Shown: piece after piece, positions 1 through 7,927 of the stretch
Position numbering within the stretch: position 1 is the first letter of the stretch
How the letters are laid out: every line of letters begins with the position of its first letter
Assembly: GCF_024749285.1 (NCBI RefSeq)
Contig: NZ_CP087196.1
Coordinates: 3,968,001-4,032,000 of the forward strand
DNA from: Pseudomonas sp. B21-015
GTDB taxonomy: Bacteria > Pseudomonadota > Gammaproteobacteria > Pseudomonadales > Pseudomonadaceae
Direction: 5' to 3'
Length of the DNA: 64,000 nucleotides
Position numbers and translations under genes: made by a program
Notes under the pieces: model-generated
What the model saw: only the letters and a program-made list of their open reading frames with translations
Databases searched by the model: none
Told to the model about the DNA's origin: nothing

Positions 1-381
1 GTAGCCATCGTAGTGGGGAAGCCTGCCGAGCAGTCGGCCATCGAGTTTTTTGGCGATCCCCGGCGGAAGAGGTTTTCCGCGGGCGAGGTTTTTTTGAATA
101 CCGGGCGGCAAGGCGGGACCGGGGCTCCAGTAATCGCGATAACCACCCACGATTCCAAGGACACTACCGTGGTTGATGCTCGGGCCGTGACTCCAGTCGT
201 CACCCCCTGAACCTTTCCCTTTGTTGCCATGACCGGAGTTGCCATGGTCCTGGTTGTATTGTGGATTTCCCTTGCCGCCTCCCTGGCCCTTTCCGTTTCC
301 CGGGTCGGCCAATGCAGTCACTGAACCAGACACCAAGGCAAGACACGTCATAGCGGCGATCAACGAGCGAGATCTAAACAT
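1..381 (-). CDS. CigR/RcnB-like secreted protein, C-terminus beyond window
   Basis: The first 127 residues are visible; the gene runs off the window start. The ATG at 381 opens a signal peptide (MFRSRSLIAAMTCLALVSGS..., probable cleavage after ALA near residue 25). A Gly/Asn/Lys/His-rich low-complexity stretch follows, then a segment with the repeated pattern LARGKPLPPGIAKKLDGR and LPHYDGY. That segment is typical of proteins annotated as anti-virulence regulator CigR family, which are related to periplasmic RcnB. The likely location is the periplasm or cell surface. The function in Pseudomonas is not established and the family call rests on motif memory. No operon partner is visible upstream. 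Confidence 0.75.
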   Translation of the reverse strand, partial: MFRSRSLIAAMTCLALVSGSVTALADPGNGKGQGGGKGNPQYNQDHGNSGHGNKGKGSGGDDWSHGPSINHGSVLGIVGGYRDYWSPGPALPPGIQKNLARGKPLPPGIAKKLDGRLLGRLPHYDGY

Positions 382-545
382 ATCCGTTCTCTCAAAAAGG
401 GGATGTTCCCTGCAATGTAGACGGTTATGGCTGTGTTAGTTCAGAAACAGTGTTCACGGGGGGGTGACAGGCCAGATGGGAAATCGAACAACGAATGGAG
501 AGCAGCGCTGGCCCAGTTAGTTGATGGCTGGGCCAGACGAAGCAA

Positions 546-902
546 CTACAGCATTACGGTTGAGAGCATGCCTAAAGCCCCCAGGCAAAACCCGATGAGT
601 GCGCCACGTCCTGGTGCTTCATGAAACAAGTACCAAACCACTATCGGCTCAAGGAGCAATAGCGACGTGACTGAAATCACCGTAACAATCCAGATATCAC
701 CGACAGCAACATAGCCCAGCCAATATGCGCCCAGCAGGCAAAAACCGGCAAAGCTCATCAGCACGACGGGAAGCATGAATGCCTCCCATGAACTACTACC
801 TGTTTGGGCAAGCCTGGCGGTTACCACCTCACTGTAGATCGCGCAAAACTCACCCACCACCATCAGCCCTAGAGCAGAAACTCCGAGTAGTTCTTTGGAC
901 AT
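546..902 (-). CDS. small four-helix membrane protein, EmrE/SMR-like in layout
   Basis: This 118-residue protein is almost entirely hydrophobic, with four predicted membrane segments at about residues 5-25, 40-62, 66-88 and 96-116. Only short polar loops separate them. The size and topology resemble half-transporters of the drug/metabolite superfamily such as small multidrug resistance proteins, but I do not see the diagnostic membrane-embedded Glu pattern clearly enough to claim drug transport. The start at 902 has a Shine-Dalgarno sequence AAGGAA about 8 bases upstream. The substrate is unknown. Confidence 0.6.
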   Translation of the reverse strand: MSKELLGVSALGLMVVGEFCAIYSEVVTARLAQTGSSSWEAFMLPVVLMSFAGFCLLGAYWLGYVAVGDIWIVTVISVTSLLLLEPIVVWYLFHEAPGRGALIGFCLGALGMLSTVML

Positions 903-1274
903 ATCAAAAATTCCTTCGTATTCAGAGCAAGATTTCTCAGTTCCCAGCCAGCAATGTCGCTGCCTGGCGATCCGTTGCAGTGATACGAAGCAGTCTTGAA
1001 TAGCCCTGAATTACCGAAGTGCTTTTCCATGCTCATTTCCTTCTCGGGGTGTGAATCCAGGCACCAGAATAGTGAGTGCCCGCACCGATCATACGTTCCG
1101 TTAACCGCCGCTAACAACCGGCGCCTCCCCTGCCTGTACGAATCCCCAGTAACGCCCCGCGCCCGCCCGATAGTAGCCTTATGCCTTCATGCAACGGATC
1201 TCCCAGTCCTTTGCCTGCAAGCCCAAGGATTGGGATTGCGCCAATTTCGGCGCGGATAACTCAAGGAGAGTGAA
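903..1274. other. intergenic stretch with a possible 53-codon leader ORF
   Basis: No firm gene is seen. On the minus strand, an ATG at 1030 is preceded by AAGGA and opens 53 codons ending at 869, overlapping the start of the membrane-protein gene by 34 bases. It could be a translationally coupled leader or chance. The plus-strand half should hold the promoter of the small gene that starts at 1275. Confidence 0.3.
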
Positions 1275-1499
1275 ATGAACAATGACGTACAAGGTGCCCT
1301 GAAGCACACCGGATCGTCGCTTCTCACCCTGAACTGCATAATTTCAGGGCTTACCAGCCAATTAAAAGTTGGGCAAGGCACACCAGCCATCAATGCCGCT
1401 CAGGCCTATGCACTGGAAGTCGCAAAAGCGTATCCAGCAGCTAACGGCGTCGCACCGGATGTCAAGGCGATCACTGAATTCTTCAATGGTCACAAATAA
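1275..1499 (+). CDS. hypothetical small protein, 74 aa
   Basis: This short protein starts with a good ribosome binding site (AAGGAGAGTGAA just upstream of the ATG). It is soluble, with a Ser/Thr/Leu-rich amphipathic first half and an Ala-rich helical second half (NAAQAYALEVAKAYPAANG). No signal peptide or metal motif is evident. I do not recognise the family. The strong Shine-Dalgarno site and regular codon use are the reasons to treat it as real. Confidence 0.55.
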   Translation: MNNDVQGALKHTGSSLLTLNCIISGLTSQLKVGQGTPAINAAQAYALEVAKAYPAANGVAPDVKAITEFFNGHK

Positions 1500-1876
1500 C
1501 GCTTAACCCCAAAGCGTTTTCAAGCCTCAAGCGCCGACGCTCTAACAGGTCGGCTTTCCGTTGCGAGCGCACGGTCCAATCCTTCGGTAATCCAAGCCTC
1601 GAACCAGAAAACAAAAACTGCGAAATGCATGCATCAACAACTGCTGCCCGCGAGACGATTCCGGGCACTACTTTCTTTACCTACATGCCAGCGATACACC
1701 GCCAACTTTCATGCCGCTGACCGAGGAGCGAACGCTTCAAGCTGCACAGGGCGAGGTAGGAATTCTGGCGTAGACACATCGCAACCTAAGACTTCCTGCG
1801 CCCTGCCTGATCCTTGCGCATGTCAAGGTACAGGCAGAGCTCACAGTTCGCTCGACTCCGTGGGTATGACTGAAAC
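1500..1876. other. gene-free stretch
   Basis: Nothing with convincing coding character is seen on either strand. Open frames here lack ribosome binding sites and recognisable motifs. The stretch is bounded on the right by a minus-strand terminator. Confidence 0.4.
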
Positions 1877-1902
1877 GAAAAGGCCCCGCTCAATGCGAGG
1901 CC
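1877..1902 (-). terminator. rho-independent terminator reading leftward
   Basis: On the minus strand an 8-bp stem (GGCCTCGC / GCGGGGCC, one mismatch) with a 5-base loop is followed by TTTTCG. It would end transcription coming from the Excalibur gene. Confidence 0.7.
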
Positions 1903-2113
1903 CTGACATGATCGCCCTCGCCTGGTTCACCTACGTGTACCAGTTAAACCAGCTAATAAAACGCATGGTTTTGTCGAAGCCGGCGTGACCGGCGAAGAAA
2001 GCAAACAGCAAAATGGGAGTTCCAGGCAAAAGGAGTATCACTCCCTGCTGCCACTCGCCCCAACTCCAGCCCAGACGACGCCATCCAACTTTGTTACCTG
2101 CAACGGCGAATTA

Positions 2114-2395
2114 TCACCGACACCACTGAGCCTCACAGGGAATTCCATCGTCATCGCCATCCATTTCCATTCCTGGACAATTTTGCAGAAAGCTTTTGGC
2201 CTCTGCACACGAGGTCATCTGCGAACAGTATTTGCGTCCATCACATTTGAATGAAGCCGAAACAGGCTTCTGCGCAGTCGCGGCTGTAGAGGTTCCTTTA
2301 GGATTCGATGGCTGAACCTCAGCCCAGGACTGTAATTCAGGGGAAAGCTTCCAAGCCAACAGACCAACAACAAGCACAACCAAAATCAGTTTCAT
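2114..2395 (-). CDS. secreted or anchored Excalibur calcium-binding domain protein
   Basis: I chose the ATG at 2395 (MKLILVVLVVGLLAW) over an in-frame ATG 13 codons upstream because AGGAATGGATCAAA places a Shine-Dalgarno site correctly before it. An N-terminal hydrophobic helix (signal peptide or anchor, residues 1-16) is followed by a Ser/Thr/Pro linker. A C-terminal Excalibur domain follows, with cysteines in FKCDGRKYCSQM, TSCAEA and LQNCPG and the acidic loop DGDDDGIPCEAQWC that resembles an EF-hand calcium loop. It is probably an extracytoplasmic calcium-binding protein, related in domain to C-termini of some secreted nucleases. No enzymatic domain is present. Confidence 0.8.
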   Translation of the reverse strand: MKLILVVLVVGLLAWKLSPELQSWAEVQPSNPKGTSTAATAQKPVSASFKCDGRKYCSQMTSCAEAKSFLQNCPGMEMDGDDDGIPCEAQWCR

Positions 2396-2458
2396 TTTGA
2401 TCCATTCCTGATGAGAGACCATTTGCATTCTCACGCTGCCTGTTTTTCAGCGTAACCC

Positions 2459-2635
2459 ATGGCAAAAGTACTTGCCCAAATTATGGTCAAGGTGCAGCGC
2501 CTCATGGAGGCGGATGAATACAAGAAACTGCGGTATGCCGGCGGTAAACCGAGTTTGCCGCAACTGAAAAAATGGAAAGTGGTGGCTTTGCAAAAGTTTT
2601 GCAAAGACAACAAAAAAGGGCCCACCTTTCGGTGA
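2459..2635 (+). CDS. 58-aa basic protein whose end lies inside a repeat (possible remnant)
   Basis: The ATG at 2459 opens 58 codons of a very basic protein (MAKVLAQIMVKVQRLMEADE, then Lys-rich). The last eight residues are encoded by the 42-bp repeat/terminator sequence at 2608-2649. No Shine-Dalgarno sequence is obvious. It may be a gene truncated when the neighbouring PAAR locus arrived, or a real small protein that reads through into its own terminator. The family is not recognised. Confidence 0.35.
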   Translation: MAKVLAQIMVKVQRLMEADEYKKLRYAGGKPSLPQLKKWKVVALQKFCKDNKKGPTFR

Positions 2636-2649
2636 GCCCTTCCAGACCG
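2608..2649. repeat. left copy of 42-bp direct repeat containing a terminator hairpin
   Basis: It is identical to 6155-6196 except for one base: a 35-base exact block, a mismatch, then AGACCG. It contains the stem GGGCTCACC / GGTGGGCCC with a GAAA loop, followed on the minus strand by TTTTTTG. It is therefore also a leftward terminator for the putative immunity genes. Confidence 0.85.
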
Positions 2650-2767
2650 TGTCTCTTGGAGTAGAGCCGGGGAATATAACTGGAGCGAAGTGTAGAATCC
2701 TTTCGCTCCCTCACACCCTCAGTTTACCCCGTGCAGGATGACAGTCCTTTGGTGTGGGCGAGCCCTT

Positions 2768-3244
2768 TCACTGAGCAGCTTCACCGTCCTTAAAAGCGAT
2801 TTCTACCACTTGTTCTGGGGATAGCTCCTGCGAATAATTCACATCGTCAAAGTATTCGTCTGGCCAGAAAATCAAATCTGATATCCGGTCATTCGGAATA
2901 TTGATTTCTAGCATGCTCAACCAAAATTCGACTTCATGGTCGGCGCCATCACCCTCCATGACCCTTCGAGCCAACTCTACCAACTCTTGCTTGGTCACGT
3001 CTGCCACGCGCAGCTCATACGGTTTGGCTAAGACTTTGCGAACCCATGTATCGTGAGCCTGGCCTCCATAAACTCCCTGAAAGTCGATGAACTCAAGTTC
3101 TGTCATAGCCTCTCGATTGAATTCCGCCAACTGACTCAGCGTCTGCTCGGGATGTCCGCAATCAATCTCCTCCGCGAGTTTCGTTAGTCGAGCAACCATG
3201 GATTCATCCAGTGCAGGCGGCACTAACTCGGTACGAAGCTCCAT
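2768..3244 (-). CDS. putative immunity protein, acidic, 158 aa
   Basis: The start is set at ATG 3244 because GGGAG lies 5 bases upstream; the only longer option begins with TTG. The protein is acidic and soluble and ends with ISDLIFWPDEYF followed by an LSPEQVVEIA helix. I recognise that ending from bacteriocin/polymorphic-toxin immunity proteins, although I cannot give the Pfam number. It is the last gene of the minus-strand PAAR-toxin cluster and sits just before the left repeat, which supports an immunity or orphan-immunity role. It has no membrane segment, so any action would be cytoplasmic, by direct toxin binding. Confidence 0.6.
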   Translation of the reverse strand: MELRTELVPPALDESMVARLTKLAEEIDCGHPEQTLSQLAEFNREAMTELEFIDFQGVYGGQAHDTWVRKVLAKPYELRVADVTKQELVELARRVMEGDGADHEVEFWLSMLEINIPNDRISDLIFWPDEYFDDVNYSQELSPEQVVEIAFKDGEAAQ

Positions 3245-3319
3245 TTCATCTCCCAATTCGTTTGCTGTCCCTTGAATCTCTGCTAAGCCTAAAACTCTCT
3301 GACGGAGATATTTGGTTGA

Positions 3320-3676
3320 TCACATATTACGTATTGCTTCGTCCGCTTTAAGCTCGAACTCAAACCCGATGCCCACTTCTTCTAGAGTCTCTGTAACACG
3401 CTCAATGAAGATCTCTGCTTGCTCTGGCAGCTCATACAGACCAAGAACACGAATGATGGGATGTTTGCCAAGTGCACCGGGAATTTCGGTGTAAATCTCA
3501 CCGCTTTCGATGAAAGCGATGTACGTGTTGATTTTCTCTTGCAGCAACAGCAGGTGTTCGCCTTGTTCAGCTTTACCACCCCATTCAAGGTGGTCAGTGA
3601 TCACCAGCACCACGTTGTTTGGCTCTCGCTTGGGAATTGCCCAGAAATCGATCACACGTAGATTTGTTATGGACAT
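3320..3676 (-). CDS. DUF6572-family protein in toxin locus
   Basis: This 118-residue soluble protein begins MSITNLRVIDFWAIPK and carries VVLVITDHLEW...EHLLLLQEKINTYIAFIESG. These features match the DUF6572 family as I remember it, whose members often sit beside polymorphic toxins. GAGGAGCATAA is a strong Shine-Dalgarno site. The start lies 10 bases after the stop of the upstream membrane protein, so the two are probably co-transcribed. The function is unknown; an accessory or immunity role is inference from position only. Confidence 0.7.
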   Translation of the reverse strand: MSITNLRVIDFWAIPKREPNNVVLVITDHLEWGGKAEQGEHLLLLQEKINTYIAFIESGEIYTEIPGALGKHPIIRVLGLYELPEQAEIFIERVTETLEEVGIGFEFELKADEAIRNM

Positions 3677-3686
3677 TTATGCTCCT

Positions 3687-4106
3687 CTAGGGTTTGGCCA
3701 AATCCCACTGACAAACTTTCAACTGCTCTACATCAGTGCCACTCTCTTTCCGCATATCAATATTGCCATCTGCATCGAGGAAGATGTTGGTGTTAGGCCA
3801 CTTCGGTTTGATACTGATGCAATGCCAGCGGCCTTCCTTGCTGTGCCACGAAAACTCCATAAAGAACTCATCATCCGGGGAGACGAGCCCTTTGTCGCTA
3901 ACGCTGCCACCGGAAGAAAACCGGCCCCTGTATATCTGATCTTTGACGCTCCAGACATACCGCAACTCTTCCCGACCATCCTTGGAATAGTGGACAGTCG
4001 CAGTTGGCAAGGCACTACGCCAGAGGACAAACGCCAGCAGCGGTAACAACGGTATCCAAAACCATCGAATGTATCGTCTTCGAGCTTTACTTGCAGACGT
4101 GGACAC
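3687..4106 (-). CDS. membrane-anchored putative immunity protein for the adjacent toxin
   Basis: I prefer the GTG start at 4106, preceded by GGGGGGAGGGTGTTA, over an earlier in-frame start with no ribosome site. The start overlaps the 3' end of the toxin frame by 20 bases, which suggests translational coupling. The 139-residue protein has a short basic N-terminus (ASKARRRYIR), one membrane helix (WFWIPLLPLLAFVLW, residues about 14-28) and a C-terminal domain of about 110 residues rich in aromatic residues, predicted periplasmic. Position directly after a PAAR toxin makes it the best candidate for the cognate immunity protein. The family is not recognised. Confidence 0.6.
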   Translation of the reverse strand: MSTSASKARRRYIRWFWIPLLPLLAFVLWRSALPTATVHYSKDGREELRYVWSVKDQIYRGRFSSGGSVSDKGLVSPDDEFFMEFSWHSKEGRWHCISIKPKWPNTNIFLDADGNIDMRKESGTDVEQLKVCQWDLAKP

Positions 4107-5240
4107 TAACACCCTCCCCCCAATTTTCCGGTGTAACAGCAAGCACTTCATCCATGACCATCTTCGCCGTTATCCCACCATCGGGATGTTGTTTGGCGAG
4201 CTTCACGCCGATACTGATCGAGACTCTATCGGCCACATCATCCCATGATCGAAAATCAGTCCACGGACTGGCTGTAGGATGAGGGCCGGGGAGCTTCCAA
4301 TCTGCTTTGGGCTTCGTCAGCACCTCATCGCCCTTCCTTATAGTATCTGAGACAATTTGCTCAGCTCCCGCACCATCCAGAAGAACGCTTTCTGACAGTC
4401 CGCCTATGATTCCGACGTACCCGTAATGGATGTTTGACCATATGTCGTAGTAATAGTCGTACTTTGCCTGTTTGTGTCGCACGCCGGGGAAGAGCTTGCG
4501 GAGTTTCGGCTTGTGATCCCACTCCATATCCTGCCCCACTTCTTTAGTCCATATTGCCGCCGCTGCAACCTTCTGTGCTTTTGCGATATCGCCAAAATTT
4601 GGCCGCCCCCCATGCGAGCGAGCAACGGTAGTTCCGAGAACTGTTTCGCCGCAACGTCGGGATCGTAGTCAATGAGCCTTCTCATCTCCAACACAGCCGG
4701 GTCGTGGATGTTGCGGTTCATCTCACCAGCAATGTAGTTAGCCAGCGGCTGCATTTGGTCAGGATGGTTGCATACAACGGGTTCCGCTTTCTCCGCATCC
4801 TGTTTGGGGGGCGGAGCGTTAGGGTCTACCAACGCATTTGCGGCAACTGCTTTCTCTTTGAGTTTCGGATCGGCGAGTAGTGTCACCATCTTTTCTTCGT
4901 CAATTGCGCCGTTTGGGCGAATCGCTCCAAGCGCCATAAAGTTGATTACGGTTGCACCACCAGCGTCGCCCATGACAAAGCCACCACCGACATCGCCTGC
5001 CCCTGTGATGATCGTTCCACCATGACTCGTAGGACTTCCCAAATGGGCCATAGGACGGCCATTTACCAGAATCGAGGGAAACCCCGTAGTGATGACTGCG
5101 CCACATCCACAGGTATCTCCCACACGGGCAGAGCCCATGAAGTTGATGTTTGTATCAGCAGAGGCAGAGGCAATCGGAGTGGTGCCATGGCCGGGCATAG
5201 GGCAGACATGCTTGTCACCCAGTCGTGCAGAGGAAATCAT
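4087..5240 (-). pseudogene. PAAR-domain effector with C-terminal toxin type 44 domain, frameshifted
   Basis: The N-terminal frame starts at ATG 5240 with AAGGAT upstream. It carries a PAAR spike-tip domain of about 95 residues (MISSARLGDKHVCP..., GSARVGDTCGCG, VNGRPMAHLGSPTSHGG). Such domains load effectors on the VgrG tip of type VI secretion systems. A linker to about residue 210 ends at LLARMGGG. There a run of six C on the plus strand (4606-4611) breaks the frame. The shifted frame continues NFGDIAKAQKVAAAAIW, then MEWDHKPKLRKLF and YYDIWSNIHYGYVG, which I recognise as polymorphic toxin type 44 (Ntox44-like). It ends at 4087. Both halves are conserved in sequence, so one base gained or lost in the homopolymer explains the break. 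Whether it is a real mutation, a slippage switch or a sequencing error cannot be told here. No other T6SS gene is in the window. Confidence 0.8.
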
Positions 5241-5510
5241 AAATCATCCTTGAGTCGTTACGAGGAGTTCCTGCCTGTAGCTGGGGCAGAATGACTCTAC
5301 CGGGAGGCTCAAGTGCTGGCTGTAGGACAAATCCAAAAAGCCTTGAAAATTCCCTGTGTTCCGTGTCATTCGCCGAGGTGCGGAGGATACCCGCTCAAGC
5401 TAGGTATGTTGAGTGACGGCAATGTGCTTTATATCGAATAGCCGAAATCGCACTTACCGTACGCACATCAACTATGATCATCACAGCGTCCACATCAGCA
5501 AGGAGCATTT

Positions 5511-5979
5511 ATGAGCATTCCACAGGACATTTTGAAGACGGTCGGGGACAACCCAGTTGAGGGGGCAATCGCTATCTGCCGTTTCGCTCTAAACTTGGCA
5601 CAGACATCATCGGACTGGACAGAAGAAATTCACGGAAGGGGACCTGACCAGAATCCAAGACATCATCAATGAGCTGCGAAATTTGCTGGCTAAAGACACA
5701 TTGTTAGATGACGGGCACAAACGACGCCTTTTGAAACGCTTAGAAGAGTTGCAGAAGGAATTACACAAAAAGGTTTCCGACCTGAGCCACTTCTACGCCC
5801 TAATGGGTGATTTTGGTGTGGCCGTCGATAAGCTGGGCAAGGGTGCGAAGCCATTTACAGACCGCATCAAAGAGCTGATTGGTTTTGCATGGAAGTCCCA
5901 GGCACGTGCAGAACAACTACCAAGCTCGGCCGAAAATCCGATGCTGGAGCATGATGACGAACCACCGAGGCTAAATTGA
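5511..5979 (+). pseudogene. frameshifted hypothetical gene at edge of PAAR locus
   Basis: An excellent Shine-Dalgarno site (AAGGAGCATTT) precedes the ATG at 5511. The first frame encodes about 39 residues (MSIPQDILKTVGDNPVEGAI...) and runs into a stop at about 5675. Near 5620-5635 the reading continues naturally in the next frame: FTEGDLTRIQDIINELR, then a charged helical stretch rich in Lys/Glu/Leu, ending at 5979. The second frame is closed upstream by a TAA, so the break is genuine in this sequence. The product would be about 155 residues, helical and soluble, and is not recognised. It lies divergent from the PAAR effector, so the two may share the 270-base promoter region. Confidence 0.55.
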
Positions 5980-6003
5980 CACCTCCCCTTCCCTCAAACC
6001 ATT

Positions 6004-6032
6004 TAGGCCATCAGTAAATCTTTGATGGCCTA
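6004..6032 (+). terminator. hairpin after the frameshifted gene
   Basis: A 10-bp perfect stem TAGGCCATCA / TGATGGCCTA surrounds a 9-base loop. There is no long T tract on either side, so it is a weak intrinsic terminator at best. Confidence 0.45.
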
Positions 6033-6154
6033 GTGTATTGCGTCGCACATTCAGCTATCGAGGAAACCGCAACAGAATCATTCGCTTTAGGCGTTCGCAT
6101 TGCTCCGTGTGAACGAACCCGATATTTTGTGAACGTTCTGCATGAAATCCGAAG

Positions 6155-6196
6155 CAACAAAAAAGGGCCCACCTTTCGGTGAGCCCTTCTAGACCG
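6155..6196. repeat. right copy of 42-bp direct repeat, terminator of tRNA-Val
   Basis: It matches 2608-2649 with one mismatch. It lies 21 bases downstream of the tRNA-Val 3' end and forms a leftward intrinsic terminator (GGGCTCACC / GGTGGGCCC, then TTTTTTG). The two copies frame the PAAR toxin locus. Confidence 0.85.
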
Positions 6197-6217
6197 CCCA
6201 GCAGAGCGGATTTTGTT

Positions 6218-6294
6218 TGGTAGGCGCGATTGGACTCGAACCAACGACCCCCACCATGTCAAGGTGGTGCTCTAACCAACTGAGCTACGTGCCT
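6218..6294 (-). tRNA. tRNA-Val (GAC)
   Basis: The 77-nt cloverleaf starts AGGCACG and ends CGCGCCTACCA with encoded CCA. The anticodon loop TTGACAT gives GAC. The acceptor stem has one A-C mismatch at the fifth pair. The leftward terminator at 6155-6196 follows. Confidence 0.95.
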
Positions 6295-6477
6295 GCTGTG
6301 AGGCGGCATTCTACGGAATTCCGGAGGGGTGTCAACACCTTTTTTTCACCTAACCCTATGAATATGCAAAATATTTAATTTTCCGCTCACAAAGAAGATT
6401 TTCCGGTGACTGGCGGCTGATTTTTAACTCGGGTAGGATCGATGCACTCGTAAAATATATTAAACAGAGGCTGCAGG

Positions 6478-7761
6478 ATGGCGAACACTCCCTACCCAGA
6501 GTCCTATTACGCCGCGTCGGCCAATGCAGCGCCACCGCGCCCGGCCTTGCAGGATGATGTAGAGACTGATGTCTGTGTAATCGGCGCCGGTTACACCGGC
6601 CTGTCCTCTGCTCTGTTTCTGTTGGAGAACGGTTTTCGGGTAACGGTCCTGGAGGCGGCCAAAGCGGGTTTTGGCGCATCGGGGCGCAACGGTGGCCAGA
6701 TCGTTAACAGCTACAGCCGTGACATTGATGTAATCGAGCGCAGTGTCGGCCCCAAGCAAGCTCAGTTGCTGGGGCAGATGGCGTTTGAGGGCGCGCGGAT
6801 CATTCGTGAGCGGGTTGCCAAATATAATATCCAGTGCGACTTGAAGGATGGCGGTGTGTTCGCCGCCATTACCGCCAAGCAGATGGGCCATCTGGAATCC
6901 CAGAAGCGGCTGTGGGAGCGTTTCGGTCACACTCAGCTTGAATTGCTGGATCAGCGACGCATCCGTGAAGTGGTGGCTTGCGATCAATACGTCGGCGGGA
7001 TGCTCGACATGAGTGGCGGGCATATTCATCCGCTCAACCTTGCCCTGGGCGAGGCAGCGGCCGTGGAATCGCTGGGCGGCACTATTTACGAACAGTCGCC
7101 AGCGGTGCGCATCGAGCGCGGCGCCAATCCGGTGGTGCATACACCTCAGGGCAAGGTCAGGGCCAAATTCATCATCGTCGCCGGCAACGCGTACATCGGC
7201 AATCTGGTGCCGGAGCTGGCGGCCAAGTCGATGCCCTGCGGGACTCAAGTGATCACCACTGAACCCTTGGGCGATGAATTGGCCAAGCGCCTGTTGCCCC
7301 AGGACTACTGCGTCGAAGACTGTAACTACCTGCTCGACTACTATCGCCTGAGCGCTGACAAACGCCTGATTTTCGGCGGCGGTGTGGTCTATGGCGCACG
7401 GGATCCGGCGAACATCGAGGCGATCATTCGACCGAAGATGCTCAAGGCCTTCCCACAGCTCAAGGACGTGAAAATCGATTACGCCTGGACCGGCAATTTC
7501 CTGCTGACCCTGTCGCGCCTCCCCCAGGTCGGACGCCTGGGCGACAACATCTACTATTCCCAAGGTTGCAGCGGCCACGGCGTGACCTACACGCACCTGG
7601 CGGGCAAGGTGTTGGCCGAGGCATTGCGCGGTCAGGCCGAGCGCTTCGACGCGTTTGCCGACCTGCCCCACTACCCATTCCCCGGCGGGCAATTGTTGCG
7701 TACACCGTTCGCGGCATTGGGTGCCTGGTACTACGGACTGCGGGACAAGTTCGGATATTGA
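6478..7761 (+). CDS. FAD-dependent amine oxidase, gamma-glutamylputrescine oxidase-like
   Basis: The protein has 427 residues and an N-terminal Rossmann dinucleotide site VIGAGYTGLS at 34-43. GFGASGRNGGQ follows at about 64-74, a signature of the glycine/D-amino-acid oxidase (DAO) family that includes PuuB/PauB. The C-terminal YYSQGCSGHGVTYTHLAGK is also typical. PuuB-type enzymes oxidise gamma-glutamyl-putrescine or related amines in polyamine catabolism, producing an aldehyde, ammonia and hydrogen peroxide. AGAGG lies 7 bases before the ATG. No glutamylpolyamine synthetase or dehydrogenase neighbour is present, so the exact amine substrate is uncertain. The gene stands alone on the plus strand, convergent with the iron-receptor operon. 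Confidence 0.85.
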   Translation: MANTPYPESYYAASANAAPPRPALQDDVETDVCVIGAGYTGLSSALFLLENGFRVTVLEAAKAGFGASGRNGGQIVNSYSRDIDVIERSVGPKQAQLLGQMAFEGARIIRERVAKYNIQCDLKDGGVFAAITAKQMGHLESQKRLWERFGHTQLELLDQRRIREVVACDQYVGGMLDMSGGHIHPLNLALGEAAAVESLGGTIYEQSPAVRIERGANPVVHTPQGKVRAKFIIVAGNAYIGNLVPELAAKSMPCGTQVITTEPLGDELAKRLLPQDYCVEDCNYLLDYYRLSADKRLIFGGGVVYGARDPANIEAIIRPKMLKAFPQLKDVKIDYAWTGNFLLTLSRLPQVGRLGDNIYYSQGCSGHGVTYTHLAGKVLAEALRGQAERFDAFADLPHYPFPGGQLLRTPFAALGAWYYGLRDKFGY

Positions 7762-7798
7762 CCGCTAGAGGTGAAAGGGGCCGTTGAATACGGCTTAT

Positions 7799-7841
7799 GC
7801 CAGTCAGTTAAGCCCACATGGATTGCGCTTAACTGACTGGC
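7799..7841. repeat. 15-bp perfect inverted repeat between convergent genes
   Basis: GCCAGTCAGTTAAGC at 7799-7813 is mirrored exactly at 7827-7841 around a 13-base loop. It lies between two converging genes and could act as a transcription barrier. The arms also resemble ends of some Pseudomonas insertion elements (inference). No T tract follows. Confidence 0.7.
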
Positions 7842-7927
7842 ATTACGCAGTGCCTCTATCTTGCCACGTCCACCCGCGACAACACGGCAATGCCCTTCCC
7901 TGCGGCGCAGCGCACGGCTGGATCGAT

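Noticed and set aside
869..1030. 53-codon frame upstream of the small membrane protein
   Set aside because: It has a fair ribosome site but no family likeness and overlaps the next gene by 34 bases; kept only as a note.
1931..2098. Minus-strand frame with a hydrophobic end (LLLPGTPILLFAFFAGHAGF) between the Excalibur gene and its terminator
   Set aside because: It lies on the same transcript but has no ATG and no ribosome site at its GTG; it could be chance.
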